Part shown: in pieces, positions 37,504 to 49,860 of the stretch
Numbering within the stretch: position 1 is the stretch's first letter
How the letters are laid out: each line of letters starts with the position of its first letter
NCBI GenBank assembly: GCA_905182985.1
Contig: CAJJDN010000075.1
Location: 30,488 to 94,487 of the forward strand
Length of the DNA: 64,000 nucleotides
Direction of reading: 5' to 3'
Source: Paramecium sonneborni
Taxonomy: Eukaryota; Ciliophora; Oligohymenophorea; Peniculida; Parameciidae
Notes under the pieces: model-generated
Databases searched by the model: none
What the model was told of the DNA's origin: nothing
Seen by the model: the letters and a program-made list of their open reading frames with translations, nothing else
Translations under genes and position numbers: made by a program

Positions 37504-38457
37504 ATGAATAAATTTGAATTGGCTCTCCAAACTTAACAAGAATTATTAAACTATATTCTAACAACTTAATGGAAGGATGATTAAGAGAAATAACAATTAG
37601 GAGTAATATTTTAGAAAGTCTAAGTATTTATTAATACAACTCTATTAGACAACTTGCAATATTAAATTAGATATAGATGAATTCTTTTCCAAAGAGAAGC
37701 AGGAATAGTTGAAATCCTATATATATGAAAAACAGAAACAAGTACTATACAAATATGATTTTTTAAGATTAGAAGGATTAATAAAAGTCTATAGGAAACT
37801 TTAAATAAATAAGCTCAAGTGTAATAATCTACGACCTGTGTAATAGCTTAATTGCCACCTAGATTTAAAAATAACAAGGAGTCTTACCTCCAATAAATGT
37901 AATTATAATCAATTTAGATCTTAGACATTATTTTAAAACAAACCTGATAGAATTAAAAAATTGCTATTAAAAATTAGGCTAAGATATAGAGTTGAAATAA
38001 TAAAGAGAGGAAATATAAAAATAGATTAACTTATTACAAATAGCAGAAAATTTTAAATTTGAACTAAATTGTTTAGAAAGTGAATTAATGTAAAATAGAC
38101 TTTAATTAAATGAATAATTTGAGAGCATCAGAAATTAAATAGAGAATATTACTGAGGATGAATTACTGTAAGATTTAGTGAGTTTTTGTACAGCAATTTC
38201 AAGAGCAAATATTGTTTTGAAGAAGTAACTTATAATTGTAAAGTAAATATATTAATTTGACACAAAAGATTTGTAATAGCAATAAAATTAATTTTAGTTA
38301 TTTGTAAATGATGGAAATAGATAAAGAAAATAAATAAAGTAGTTACTCTTAAGATACTGATGTTACAAGTTAGTAATCACCATAAAAAAACTGCGATTAA
38401 AATTTAATCATTAACAAAAATATTAGAAATCAAGAATGTTTGTGTACAATATTTTGA
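37504..38457 (+). CDS. Coiled-coil protein, one-base frameshift
   Basis: About 292 residues; introns at 37624-37648, 37742-37767 and 38273-38297. It is helical almost throughout (MNKFELALQTQQELLNYIL; LQIAENFKFELNCLESELMQ), with a polar C-terminus (DKENKQSSYSQDTDVTSQQS). A one-base shift is needed in the A4 run at 37935-37938; one more A joins DIILK to TNLIELKNCYQKLGQ. Spliced length then divides by three. No family is recognised. It follows the preceding gene on the same strand by 58 bp. Confidence 0.65.
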
Positions 38458-38529
38458 TGAGATTTAAAATGTGTATTATAAAAAACAGAAAATAGAGATG
38501 ATCTTTTTTATGTGTAATTTAAATAAAAA

Positions 38530-40974
38530 ATGTTAAATCAAAAATGTCTTTTGGCAAATCTGATACACTGCATGATAATTTCATATTCAATATTTTTCTA
38601 TTTGAAAAGTTCCAGCATGCTCAATATGATAACATTAATAGCTACAACTTCAATTACAATTGTATTTTTGATGCTTCAAATTATATTTAATAAGTTCATA
38701 TTGTAAGGAACTATTATTTGTATTCAATTAGATTTGATTTGTTTAATATTGATGAATGTATCAAATTTATCAAGGATACCTTTTTCATAGCTCATTATTT
38801 CATAACTATTAACGAAGGACTTATTTCTTGAATTAAAGTAAACAAATAAATTTCCCGTTATTATCCTTCAATATATTGTATCACTCTTTTTGATTATATA
38901 TTCCTATTCACAAATTCAATTCGATATTGAACATCCTTAACTTTTAATATGCTTTTGCTTTTCATTATATTATTTTACTAAATCTCTTAAACCTCCTCAA
39001 TCTTAAGTTAGCCTATTATTTACTGAAATAAGTAATACAAATAAATAAGATAATGTTAAATTCAATAAGAATGCATCTTAATTAGATTTAGATCAGAATC
39101 TCAATTCAGCATGTCTAAGAGAAGCTGCAATCTATGACACAATTATTCTAGAAACAATATCAAATTGTTTGTAATACTTAAATGAAGGTTTGATTATTTT
39201 AGGAATTGAATCAGAAAATCCTCACTTTCCATATTCACTTAAATATACTAATTAAGCAACCAAAGTTATTTTCGCTAAAGAAACTGAATCTGATATATTA
39301 AACTTTTTAGAAAATCTAACTATATTTATTGGAAATGATTATACAGATGGTCTATTGCATCTATCTTAATTACAAAGAAGATCTTCTTATTATTGTATGA
39401 AATAAAGTGAAGTTAAAGATCAATCAACATCACATAATAAAAATTATAATCAAGATTCTTAATATGATTTATTACATAAATATCAATTAAAATAAGCATT
39501 AGAAATGCTATTTAAACCATCTAATTATGAATGTTTAATTGTATAAGCTTAAATGCATCAAAGATTTTCAAATTCTACTGCAAATTAATTTCTTTAAACT
39601 TCATAAACTTAAATCAATTGTGAAAATTATTCATTGATTGAATTAACATTAACTTTAAATAAAAATAAAAATATTATCATAATTGTAAGAGATGTAACAC
39701 ATAGATAAAAAATACGATATCTCAGAGAATATGATAAATAAAAATCTAAAATGTTAGCTTTTGTTAGTCATGAATATAGATCCCCTTTAAATTGTATAAT
39801 TTAAATTTTAGAATGTGTTATTAATGATTAAACAATTAATGATAACTCAGATTTAACTGAATAATTATAAGTAGCATTAGATAATTCAAATTATATTCTT
39901 AATTTATCAAATGATTTATTAGATTTAGCCTAAATTAAAAATGGAAAATTTAAAATTGATAAGGTACCATTTAATTTAGAAACATTAATTTAAGAATGTA
40001 TGAAAATGTTTTAATTAAAGGCTAAAATGAAAAAAGTTTAATTAATATTTAATCTTGGAAATTAAATACCAAAAATAGTATATTCTGATAGAAGTAGAAT
40101 AAAACAAATAATAATTAATTTATTAAGTAATGCATTCAAATTTACTTAAAATGGATAGATTTCTATTAATATTTCAAAAGTAAATTCTAATATATTGAGA
40201 ATTGGTGTTATGGATGAAGGGATTGGAATCTCAGATGAAGATTAAATGAAATTATTTAAAGCATTCTCAAAAGTAAATTCAGAAGAAAGCAAGAAGTTAA
40301 ATTAATAAGGTGTAGGTTTAGGCTTAGTAATAAGTAGTCAAATAGCTTAAACAATAGGTTCTATTGGATTGTAACTTGAATCAAGTAATAAGTAAGAAAA
40401 TCATTATTCTCATTTTTATTTTGATTTGCCTTTAGAGTAGCCCCTTAGAAAGAAAGTATCTAGTTTCAAAATTCCAGAAATTTCACTCTAAGTTTAAGAG
40501 GTGGAAGAAATAGCAAGTTTTAAATATATACATTCTCACATCAAAGGGGACTCTTCAACTTCATAAATATGCTTACATTATTTAATTGTAGACGATGATT
40601 GTTTTAATATTTTTGCTATTAGAAGACTATTTTCATAATTATTGAAAAACAAAAAATATTTATTTTAGAATGAGTTTGATGTTGATTCAGCTTTATCAGG
40701 ATAGGAATGTATTGAGAAAATTTAAAATAAGAAATGTAGTAATTCTTGTTAAGGATACAAAATAGTATTTATGGATATAGAGATGCCATTCATGAATGGT
40801 TAAGAAACTACAGAAAAAATTCTTAGTAATTATCCAAATTATATTATTGTTGGATGTAGTGGACATTCAGACCAATAAGAATATGAAAAATGTATTGGTT
40901 GTGGCATGTCTGATTTTTTAGTTAAACCAATAAATGAAACTTAATTAATTTAAGTACTTAAAAAGTTTCATTGA
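38530..40974 (+). CDS. Membrane hybrid sensor histidine kinase
   Basis: An intron-less 814-residue protein. Several hydrophobic helices occupy roughly residues 10-170 (MITLIATTSITIVFLMLQII; FPVIILQYIVSLFLIIY). A sensor-like region follows. The dimerisation/phosphoacceptor helix holds FVSHEYRSPLN with the His. ATP-binding boxes are NLLSNAFKFTQNG (N box), DEGIGIS (G1) and GVGLGLVIS (G2). A C-terminal receiver domain shows IVDDD, the phospho-Asp in VFMDIEMPFMNG, CSGHS and the Lys in FLVKPINETQL. All key residues for a phosphorelay are present. Ciliates use such hybrid kinases in environmental signalling; the signal is unknown. The N-terminus could begin at a later ATG (38572 or 38617). Confidence 0.92.
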
Positions 40975-41018
40975 AATATTAATATGATTTTTATATTTGT
41001 TTTTGAATTATTGATTTA

Positions 41019-43381
41019 TACTATCAAAAATGTTATTCATTAAAAAAAGTGAGTTGATTAATTAAAAATTTATTCTATTTTTAAATTAATAATTATTAAA
41101 TAAAAAAAGTAAAAATAAATTATTGACTAAAAAAACATATTCAAATTAAATAAAATATCTAAAATGAATATCTGATATGAAATATATATTGAAACATTAA
41201 ATTAATAATAGTGAGAGATATCTGCAAGAATAAAAATGTATTTTAGATAGGATTATCTAAATTATAAAGTGTTTAATATTTTAAGAAAATAAAAGTAAAT
41301 TTAAGGGAGTAAAATCTTAGAACATAAATTTAAAGCTATTAATTGTGATAAAATGAAAGGAAAATATGATTTATAAGATAGTTTGATTAAAGTTAGTTAA
41401 ATTACGATAATATAATATATTTATAAATTAAATTATAAAATATGTTTTATGCAGGGTTAGACAAGAATAAAAATGAATATTAAATGAAGAATGTTTAATA
41501 AGAACAACAAGGAACACCTGTACAATCAAATAGAAAATCTTCAGCATCTGATAAATCAAAGCCTGCAAGTGCAAAACCTCCAAAAGTATTAAAAGATGCT
41601 GGTTCTAAGGCTATTAATTATCCATAAATTACTCATGATATTTTAGATTAATAAACAGCCAATTTGATTTTGAAAGATCTTCCAATAGGTAATAAAATAA
41701 TAATAAAATTTAAATAATAGGTTAACCATCATAACAATTTGATGCAGTTGAAGCTTTATTAAATCAACATAAAATATAAAATTAGAGTCCCATCAGAAGT
41801 AGTTAAAAGGATAGTGGAAATTCAAAGGATTTAAATAGTGCTATGGCAAGAAGATTAGCAGATGTTGAAAAATTATCATAAAATCAAAAATTAGAATTGA
41901 AAGAGAAATACTAAATAATTGAATAATTGAGAGAGAAAGTATAAGAATTAACAGAAATAAATAGAAAATTAGGTAGTGGAGATAAATAAGCATATATGAA
42001 TGAGATTAATAATTTAAAAGAAGAAAATTAAAAGAAATAAAAGAAAATAGAAGATATGGAGAAGTTCTTATAAAAATATGGAGTAAAGTGGGTTGGTGAT
42101 AAAATAAGTGATGAGGATGATAAAAAGATGAAACAAATGGCTTCAGATATGAAATAAATGAAACCATTATTTAATTATCATTTACCAAAGGAGATTTCAN
42201 TACTATCAAAAATGTTATTCATTAAAAAAAGTGAGTTGATTAATTAAAAATTTATTCTATTTTTAAATTAATAATTATTAAATAAAAAAAGTAAAAATAA
42301 ATTATTGACTAAAAAAACATATTCAAATTAAATAAAATATCTAAAATGAATATCTGATATGAAATATATATTGAAACATTAAATTAATAATAGTGAGAGA
42401 TATCTGCAAGAATAAAAATGTATTTTAGATAGGATTATCTAAATTATAAAGTGTTTAATATTTTAAGAAAATAAAAGTAAATTTAAGGGAGTAAAATCTT
42501 AGAACATAAATTTAAAGCTATTAATTGTGATAAAATGAAAGGAAAATATGATTTATAAGATAGTTTGATTAAAGTTAGTTAAATTACGATAATATAATAT
42601 ATTTATAAATTAAATTATAAAATATGTTTTATGCAGGGTTAGACAAGAATAAAAATGAATATTAAATGAAGAATGTTTAATAAGAACAACAAGGAACACC
42701 TGTACAATCAAATAGAAAATCTTCAGCATCTGATAAATCAAAGCCTGCAAGTGCAAAACCTCCAAAAGTATTAAAAGATGCTGGTTCTAAGGCTATTAAT
42801 TATCCATAAATTACTCATGATATTTTAGATTAATAAACAGCCAATTTGATTTTGAAAGATCTTCCAATAGGTAATAAAATAATAATAAAATTTAAATAAT
42901 AGGTTAACCATCATAACAATTTGATGCAGTTGAAGCTTTATTAAATCAACATAAAATATAAAATTAGAGTCCCATCAGAAGTAGTTAAAAGGATAGTGGA
43001 AATTCAAAGGATTTAAATAGTGCTATGGCAAGAAGATTAGCAGATGTTGAAAAATTATCATAAAATCAAAAATTAGAATTGAAAGAGAAATACTAAATAA
43101 TTGAATAATTGAGAGAGAAAGTATAAGAATTAACAGAAATAAATAGAAAATTAGGTAGTGGAGATAAATAAGCATATATGAATGAGATTAATAATTTAAA
43201 AGAAGAAAATTAAAAGAAATAAAAGAAAATAGAAGATATGGAGAAGTTCTTATAAAAATATGGAGTAAAGTGGGTTGGTGATAAAATAAGTGATGAGGAT
43301 GATAAAAAGATGAAACAAATGGCTTCAGATATGAAATAAATGAAACCATTATTTAATTATCATTTACCAAAGGAGATTTCA
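41019..43381. repeat. N-flanked direct duplication 6 (41019-42199 = 42201-43381)
   Basis: An 1181-bp segment with offset 1182 abuts the N at 42200. Copy 1 carries the first 758 bases of the SEP-UBX gene (41442-42199). Between the kinase stop at 40974 and 41442 there is only AT-rich spacer. Confidence 0.9.
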
Positions 43382-44263
43382 ATAGATGTAATAAAAAGAA
43401 GGATAGATGAATTAAATTATATAATGGAGAAAGATGGAGCTAATTAAATAGTAAAGAATGCAAATGGTATGCATTAATTTTAAAAAATGGAACCAGTACC
43501 TATTGGATTTTATAAAAATGGAATTGCAATGAGAGGATATAAATTTTTTAGTTATGGTTCAAATGATGCTTATTAAATATTGGCAGATATATTAGAGGGT
43601 TATTTTCCATATTAATTAAAGTAATTTATAATTAAAAATATTAATAGATAATAATTTCCAAATGGTACACCATTAAAATTAATTGACAAGACTGAAGAAG
43701 TCTATGAGGCAAAAGCAGATGATAAAAAATAATGTGGATATGAAGATTTAGCAGAGAAATAATTGAAACCAATGAATAAAGAATAATTTTTAGAGGTATG
43801 TAAATTATATATTATATTATTTTAGTAATTGCCTGAATGTGTTATTAAAAATGGTAAAATCATACCTATTAGATCAGATATAGAAAAAAGATTATCTGGA
43901 TAACCAAATTTAAATGCAACATAATAATTAAGATCAGCAGGATGCAGATAAGATCCAATAGATGGTAATTGGATAGTAGATACTGATGCATAAAGAAAAG
44001 TTGATAATGGAGAAGAATTAGAAGATGTATGTACATTGAAATTTAGAACTGAAACAGGAAAATATAGTTTAATTGCTTTAATGTATGGAAAATAAAGGAT
44101 TTGTGATATGTATTAGATGGTTTCAGGATTAAAAGAATATTAGGATAGAAATATTTAAATAATATTGAATTTTCCTCGAACTATTTTTTAGAAAGATGAT
44201 TAAACAACTTTAGAAGATGCAGGATTGATGCCAAGTGCATAATTATTTTTCAATTTAATATGA
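42624..44263 (+). CDS. SEP-UBX domain protein (UBXN11-like), p97/Cdc48 cofactor type
   Basis: 525 residues; introns 42871-42902 (32 nt) and 43796-43825 (30 nt). Order: low-complexity head; coiled coil (LELKEKYQIIEQLREKVQEL); a SEP-type domain about residues 280-350 with GFYKNGIAMRGYKFFSYGSN and FPYQLKQFIIKNINRQQFPN then GTPLKLIDKT; and a C-terminal UBX domain (CTLKFRTETGKYSLIALMYG; ILNFPRTIFQKDDQTTLEDA; GLMPSAQLFFNLI). Coiled coil plus SEP plus UBX is the layout of UBXN11. UBX domains bind the AAA ATPase p97/Cdc48. The short loop FPRTIF is a variant of the usual FPR p97-binding motif. The gene converges with the PFK-like gene, stops 27 bp apart. Confidence 0.87.
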
Positions 44264-44290
44264 TTAACAATTTTTATTATATTTTTGTTA

Positions 44291-46007
44291 TCAAATATCT
44301 TATTCATCATTTAAGAATGATGGTTATCCAGTTCCAGCTAATAATCTTTACCATGATATATTTGATGGCTAGAATAATAGAGAATATAAATATACAGTAA
44401 TTCTATTTGCATAATCTCCAGAATTCATTTCGTTCAATGGAATCATACATGTTTTATTACTAACATGACCAACAGCAAAACCAGTAAAACCAGCCATAGA
44501 AGCATGAATAGAATTTTAAGCTAATTAACTACATAGTTTAGAATCTAATGAATTAGCTTTACCAGCTCTAATCATATATTATGGATCAATATATTTAACT
44601 TCAGCATTTAAACCTTTTTCTCTAGTAAATTGTAGTATAGCATTTTTTAAAAATTATCCAATATCACCTTATTTGACATTTCCTGAAGCATCTCTACCTT
44701 TATCATTAATTTTGCAATCTCTTAAAGAAGATGCAGTTCCTTCAGCTACTACTATTATACAAGTTCCTTTATGTTATAATCTTTAATAAACATATTATAA
44801 TAATCCTTTATCTCCAAAAAGATCAAATTCAAATTCAGGAACTAAACATATATTTACACTTCTAAATGCTAATGAAGCATTTAACGCTAAAAACCCTGTA
44901 TGTGTTCCCCATAATCTAACTATTCCTACTGAATATCTTTTAGAATGAGTTTCTTAATAAGCTGCTTTTAGAGGATTTTAAGCTTCCTTTTTATAATATT
45001 GAATTACAATATTACCTCTATTGCAGTTTCAAATCCAAAAGATTTATCAATTATTGGAATTTCATTTTCTATACTCTTTGGTATTACAACTATACTTATT
45101 TTAAGATTTCTCTCTTTTATAATAGTATGTAACTTTTAAGCACTCCTCATACAACCTAATCCACCAATTAAATAAACTTAATTTATTCCATTTTTAGTTA
45201 ATTCACCAATTATCATATCACCATCAAATTTGGATCTTGCTGTTCCTAAAAAACAACCACCTTAATGATGAATAGTCTTAACCAATTTTGGATCTAATTT
45301 TATCCACTCATTGTTATATATTCCATTGTATCCATATTTAGCACCATAAATACTTTATACTTTGTAATTGTAAAACAAACACATTGTTAATTCTCTAATT
45401 ATTACATTTAATCCTGGTAATAATCCACCTACTACCACTATTCCTGCTTTTACTTCATCAGGATTAAATAATAAATGCTTTCTTGGACCAGATCTTAACC
45501 ATCTCTTTGTCCTTGATAATAAATCATTTGGTCCAAAATTAGGGTATTCTAAATTAATATCATTATATTACAAAGGATATAACAATCATGATTTACAAAA
45601 GCAGTCTCAGGTAAAAAACCTTCTCCACCAAATACACTTCTATAATTTGAATTACCAAGCATAGGATTTACATTCAAAGGTAATACTTAAAGCTTTAAAT
45701 CATATGCAAGATTAGAAACTCTTTCTATCTCACATGTAATTTCTTCTAAATTTTTCAATTCTTTGACTAATTCATTCTCATTAGCATTTTTTGCAATCAA
45801 CTTATTAATGTCTTATTTTTTCATTGGTTTTTTAGGTGATTGTGGTGCAGATGCAGAAGCTGAGATATTTTCCTCAAAAATTGAATGAGTAGTTTTTGTG
45901 GAAGCTTTTTTTAATGCATTTAAGGCAGCAGCTCCAATAGTACCCAAAGCTAAAGAACCAAGGAAATATAAGGGATTGATGGTTTGGGTAAGATTTTTTG
46001 ATTCCAT
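44291..46007 (-). CDS. Phosphofructokinase homologue with altered catalytic motifs
   Basis: 554 residues; introns 45549-45571 and 44987-45015. It aligns by eye to the plant-type ATP/PPi phosphofructokinases: [87 protein letters not shown] and [19 protein letters not shown]. But motifs needed for catalysis are changed: GGDGT reads GGLGC, the TIDND catalytic-Asp motif reads SIENE, and the substrate-binding MGR reads WGT. The N-terminal 100 residues are extra, with a hydrophobic patch ([20 protein letters not shown]). The frame is intact, so this is probably a maintained non-catalytic or altered-substrate protein rather than a pseudogene. Confidence 0.88.
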
Positions 46008-46018
46008 TAATAAATAAA
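46008..46018. promoter_or_regulatory. 11-bp spacer between two divergent start codons
   Basis: The minus-strand PFK-like ATG (46007) and the plus-strand dynein ATG (46019) are separated by 11 bases, all A/T. If both starts are right, each promoter must lie within the other gene's 5' coding region, or transcripts have almost no leader. Confidence 0.5.
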
Positions 46019-48847
46019 ATGTAATCAATTTCATCAGAAGTGTTAAAAGCAGGAGTAACGAAATCTAATGTTCGTTCTAATGTGACAGCAAAGAGGTAAA
46101 TTGAATATATATTGATAGACCTAATCAATTGGGTGGTGGAAGAACTTAATTAGGTCCTCCTCAAACAGGAAAAGATACTTAATAATCATAATAAGATAAT
46201 GTTATAGTGAAGTATAAGGATAGTATAGTGACACCTAAAGAGTAAGATTATGATATGAAAATTAGATTGATTACTAAGAGGTTCTTGCAATTAGCTGAAT
46301 AGTAGAATAGAGAAGAAGAATAGAGACTTAAATAATTATAGAAACCGGCAGATACAAAAGTGAGCGCAAGTGTGATGGATAGTAATATGAAATCATTCCA
46401 TTAGAGTGCAGTACAATAAATATAGTATAATAGGATAAATCATCGAATTCAGATTTGAAAGTTTCATCTTCTAATAATCCAGAAAGGAGTAGTTTTATGG
46501 AATCAAAACAATCAGATACATATTCGGATTCAGATTCTAAACGAGATTAATCAGAATAATAAGAGAAGAAGCCTAAACAAAAAAAAGGGTTAAAAGAAGA
46601 AGATTTAGAAGAGAATATCCCAATTAACTTAAGTGAAACACCAACATAATGTTTAATGTTTATGTAAATAAATATATAAATAATCTAAATAGACCATCAT
46701 CTTTTGTAAATAGTGAACATGGTAAAAAAACAGGTTAAGTTTAGAGAACCTAAAAGTATGAATAATTTATAGTGGAGAAGATTGGAAGTGATAATTTTAC
46801 AAAGAGATTCGCTTAAACATTTAATTACATACAAAAACATAAACCATAATAATGTAATAAAATAGAGAAGAATGACACAGGAGCATTTACAGCAGTATGG
46901 GATTTATATGATGCTTCAATAACAGATTAATTGAATGAATTCGAAATATTACAAGAGGAAATAAAAACGAGTATCGAGAATGAATACAAGTAACTGAATA
47001 AAAATCCATATTTTTTATTACCAACTGAATTAGAAGCAATTAAAATACATGCGGAAAGACCAGTATTAGGAAAAGAAACATCTGAAAAATCATAAAGTAA
47101 AACTAGAAGTGGAATAGCTACCAACACTAAATAATAACCAATAAATAATTTGAGTGGTGGATTAACTGGATAAGGTGGTGATGAAAGAATTTAAGATAGT
47201 TCTTCTAGTCATACAGGAACCAAAGGAGTCACAAATGTAGGATCTTAATAAGCCAATAATATTTAATCACAAGTCACTAAAAGTCACGGTAAAACTAGTA
47301 ATCCATTACCTGAATAACAATAAAAATAATATGAATAAAAATAGGATGAACAAGATCTTAAAGAAGAAGAATATATGAAATTATATGTCTAGAAAACTAA
47401 TTCATAAATTAGTGAATAAGAATAAATCATTTATTAAAGTTAATAAGTTTAAACCAGTTTGAAATATGTAGAAAGAATTCTTAATTAGAATCTATATCAT
47501 AAACAATATATTTAATATCGTAATTACCCTGAAGTTAAATTTGAAAAAATGACACTTAATGAAGATCCAAAATAAAGAGGAGGAGCATTCAAAAGAAATT
47601 TTTAAAATAAATTAGAAGATGAAGAAATTGTAGAAAAAAAATAATAAAATCCTATTACTTAATTATTTTCATATAAATGTTAATTAAGTGAATAATGCAA
47701 AGTAACAAGTGCTGATTGGAATCCTGTAAATAAAGATTTATTAGCAGTATCATATGCAAATAGAGAAACATCTGATGGACATATTATGTTTTGGACTTTA
47801 AAGAATCCTACATTCCCTGAAAGAATTATTACATATCCATCTAAATTTAATTGTTGTAAATTTTCAGAAAGCTAACCCAATCTTATAGCAGCTGGAACTG
47901 TTGATGGTATTGTAGCTGTTTGGGATATTAGAAGAAAATCTAATAAACCTATTACTGAAAATAAAGAAATGGCAGGAAAGCATAGTGATTCTGTTTGGGA
48001 AGTTTAATGGATTGGAAAAGGAGCAAAAGGAACTGATAAAGGAGAATCACTTGTTAGTATTAGTAGTGATAGTAGAATTGTAGAATGGTCAATGAAAAAA
48101 GGATTAGAATATACTAATTTAATGAATCTTAAAAGAGTTGTATAATCATCATAAAAAGAAAATTTATAAGAAGGTGTTAATTTTAGAATGTCAGCTGGAT
48201 TCTCTTTTGATTTCTTACAAAGAGAATCAGCTATGTATTTGGCTGCTACTGAAGATGGTACTATTCATAGATGCTCTAAATCATATACTGAATAATATTT
48301 AGATAATTATTTTGGACATTCTGGACCAGTGTATAAGGTTAGATGTAATCCTTTTTTTGGAGATATCTTTTTAACTTGTAGTGCAGATTGGTCATGTAAA
48401 TTATGGAATTGGACAGAAGAACTCCCTAAAGCTAATTTTTAAGTATTAATATTTTTGTTATATTAAGCAATAAAATTTAAAAGATGAAGTTTTAGATTTT
48501 GAATGGTCTCCTCATACTTCTGTTTTATTTGCTTCAGTTTGTAAAGATGGAAGATTAGAATTATGGGATTTGACAAAAAATAATATGTTAGATCCATATT
48601 TTACAATAATGCCTACAGAATTAGAGAATTGGCCAGCAAAAACAATGGTCAGATTTGCTCACAATAGTCCAGTACTTATTACTGGTGATGCTCGAGGTGA
48701 TATTAATGCATATAGACTATATGGTAAATTTGTTAATTAAATTTAAAAGGTTATGAAGATAATGATCCATTGTAAGAAGAAGAAAAATTAAGAAAACTTT
48801 TGTATCCAGCAGGATATTCTAAAGGATAAAAGGAGTAAAAGGATTGA
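46019..48847 (+). CDS. Axonemal outer-arm dynein intermediate chain, DNAI1-like
   Basis: 900 residues; introns 46096-46118, 46411-46433, 46664-46692, 48443-48467 and 48724-48749. The N-terminal half is disordered and contains a SETPT-type block and the sequence FNYIQKHKPQQCNKIEK typical of DNAI1/IC78. The C-terminal half holds WD40 repeats: VTSADWNPVNKDLLAVSYAN, AAGTVDGIVAVWDIRRKSN, SISSDSRIVEWSMKKG, YLAATEDGTIHRC, FLTCSADWSCKLWNWTEE and VLFASVCKDGRLELWDLTK. DNAI1 anchors heavy chains of the outer dynein arm in cilia. Length exceeds the human protein (about 700) because of a Gln/Ser-rich insert around residues 270-370. The start is the first ATG; see the 11-bp spacer entry. Confidence 0.93.
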
Positions 48848-49243
48848 TTGAATGAATTAATATATAAATCAGTTTAACTTCATAATTAGACTCGATTTCA
48901 CATATTTCTTTCTGTTAATCAATTAGTCTATCTTTATATTCATTTATCCTGAATATATAATACTTTATAATCTGCCTGGTGATCTTGTTGAAACACTTAA
49001 AGATGTTCTGGCTGGAAAATCATCTTTTAATTTGATAGATTTTTATTATTTCTAAAAACCTAGACGTAATGAATGTTCAGTTAGAAAGTTATCGTATAAT
49101 TATGGTAATTATACATGATCAATTGTATTTGATTTTTTATGTTGTGATGATGACTTCTTATTAACTCTCTCTCTTCCTAAAATCTAAAACAATGTTATCT
49201 TTCTTTTTTTATTGAAATTCATTTTAAATCATAATTTTATTAA
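48848..49243. other. Spacer with one weak open frame
   Basis: A plus-strand frame from the ATG at 48852 runs about 85 codons and includes YNLPGDLVETLKDVLAGK and PRRNECSVRKLSYNYGN before a TGA. The peptide is not low complexity but is unrecognised. It might be a relic. Confidence 0.3.
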
Positions 49244-49860
49244 ATGCGTCCAATTAAATAAGAATAACAACTAACATTCCTACTTATATATGTTTAATTG
49301 CAAATTACTTCTTTTCTACCCTCTCTACGTAACTAATGATCAAGAATCTAACATATCAAAGACTAAATTATTCATAAATAGCATCTTTGAACATCTAATA
49401 CACCAAATTAAATTTATATGGATATATAAATTAAAATCTGAAAAGAAGAACAAATTTCAATATAGACAAGAAGATCAAAAAGAACCCTAATTTATAGATG
49501 ATTCTAAAGGAGATTTAATTGCTGTTCTAAATAATGATATTAAAAATAATTATAATTATACTATCTAAGCAATAAAGGAAAATTTATCCTATCAAATAAA
49601 GTATATTGTCAACAAATCAATCTATTCCTTGATAAACATAACTTAATATTCTCAAGGATTATCATTATTGTGAATTGAATAAATATCTACCTTCTCATTC
49701 ATTATTAATTTACAATTAATATAATTACAGATTATTCTAATCATAATATTATTACATAAGTTTTATATGCTGCTGGTAAAGATTTACTTCAAAATATTAT
49801 CCTAGAAAGTAATATAATATCATTTATCATACAATGATACAATTTTTTCATGTAGAACTA
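49244..49860 (+). pseudogene. Possible relic of a LAMMER/CLK-type kinase gene
   Basis: Short coding-like blocks are scattered over different frames. One is QFIDDSKGDLIAVLNND followed by YTIQ, resembling the stretch just before the glycine loop in LAMMER kinases. Others are DYHYCELNKYL and GKDLLQNIILESN, the last resembling a degenerate DLKPENIL loop. No frame holds a complete kinase and the glycine loop and DFG are not found. I would call this remains of a gene at best. The part from 49745 lies in duplicate block 7. Confidence 0.3.

Noticed and set aside
45874..47127. Minus-strand frames at 45874-46128 and 46927-47127
   Set aside because: The first is an alternative frame over the PFK/dynein divergent starts; the second is antisense to the dynein intermediate chain.
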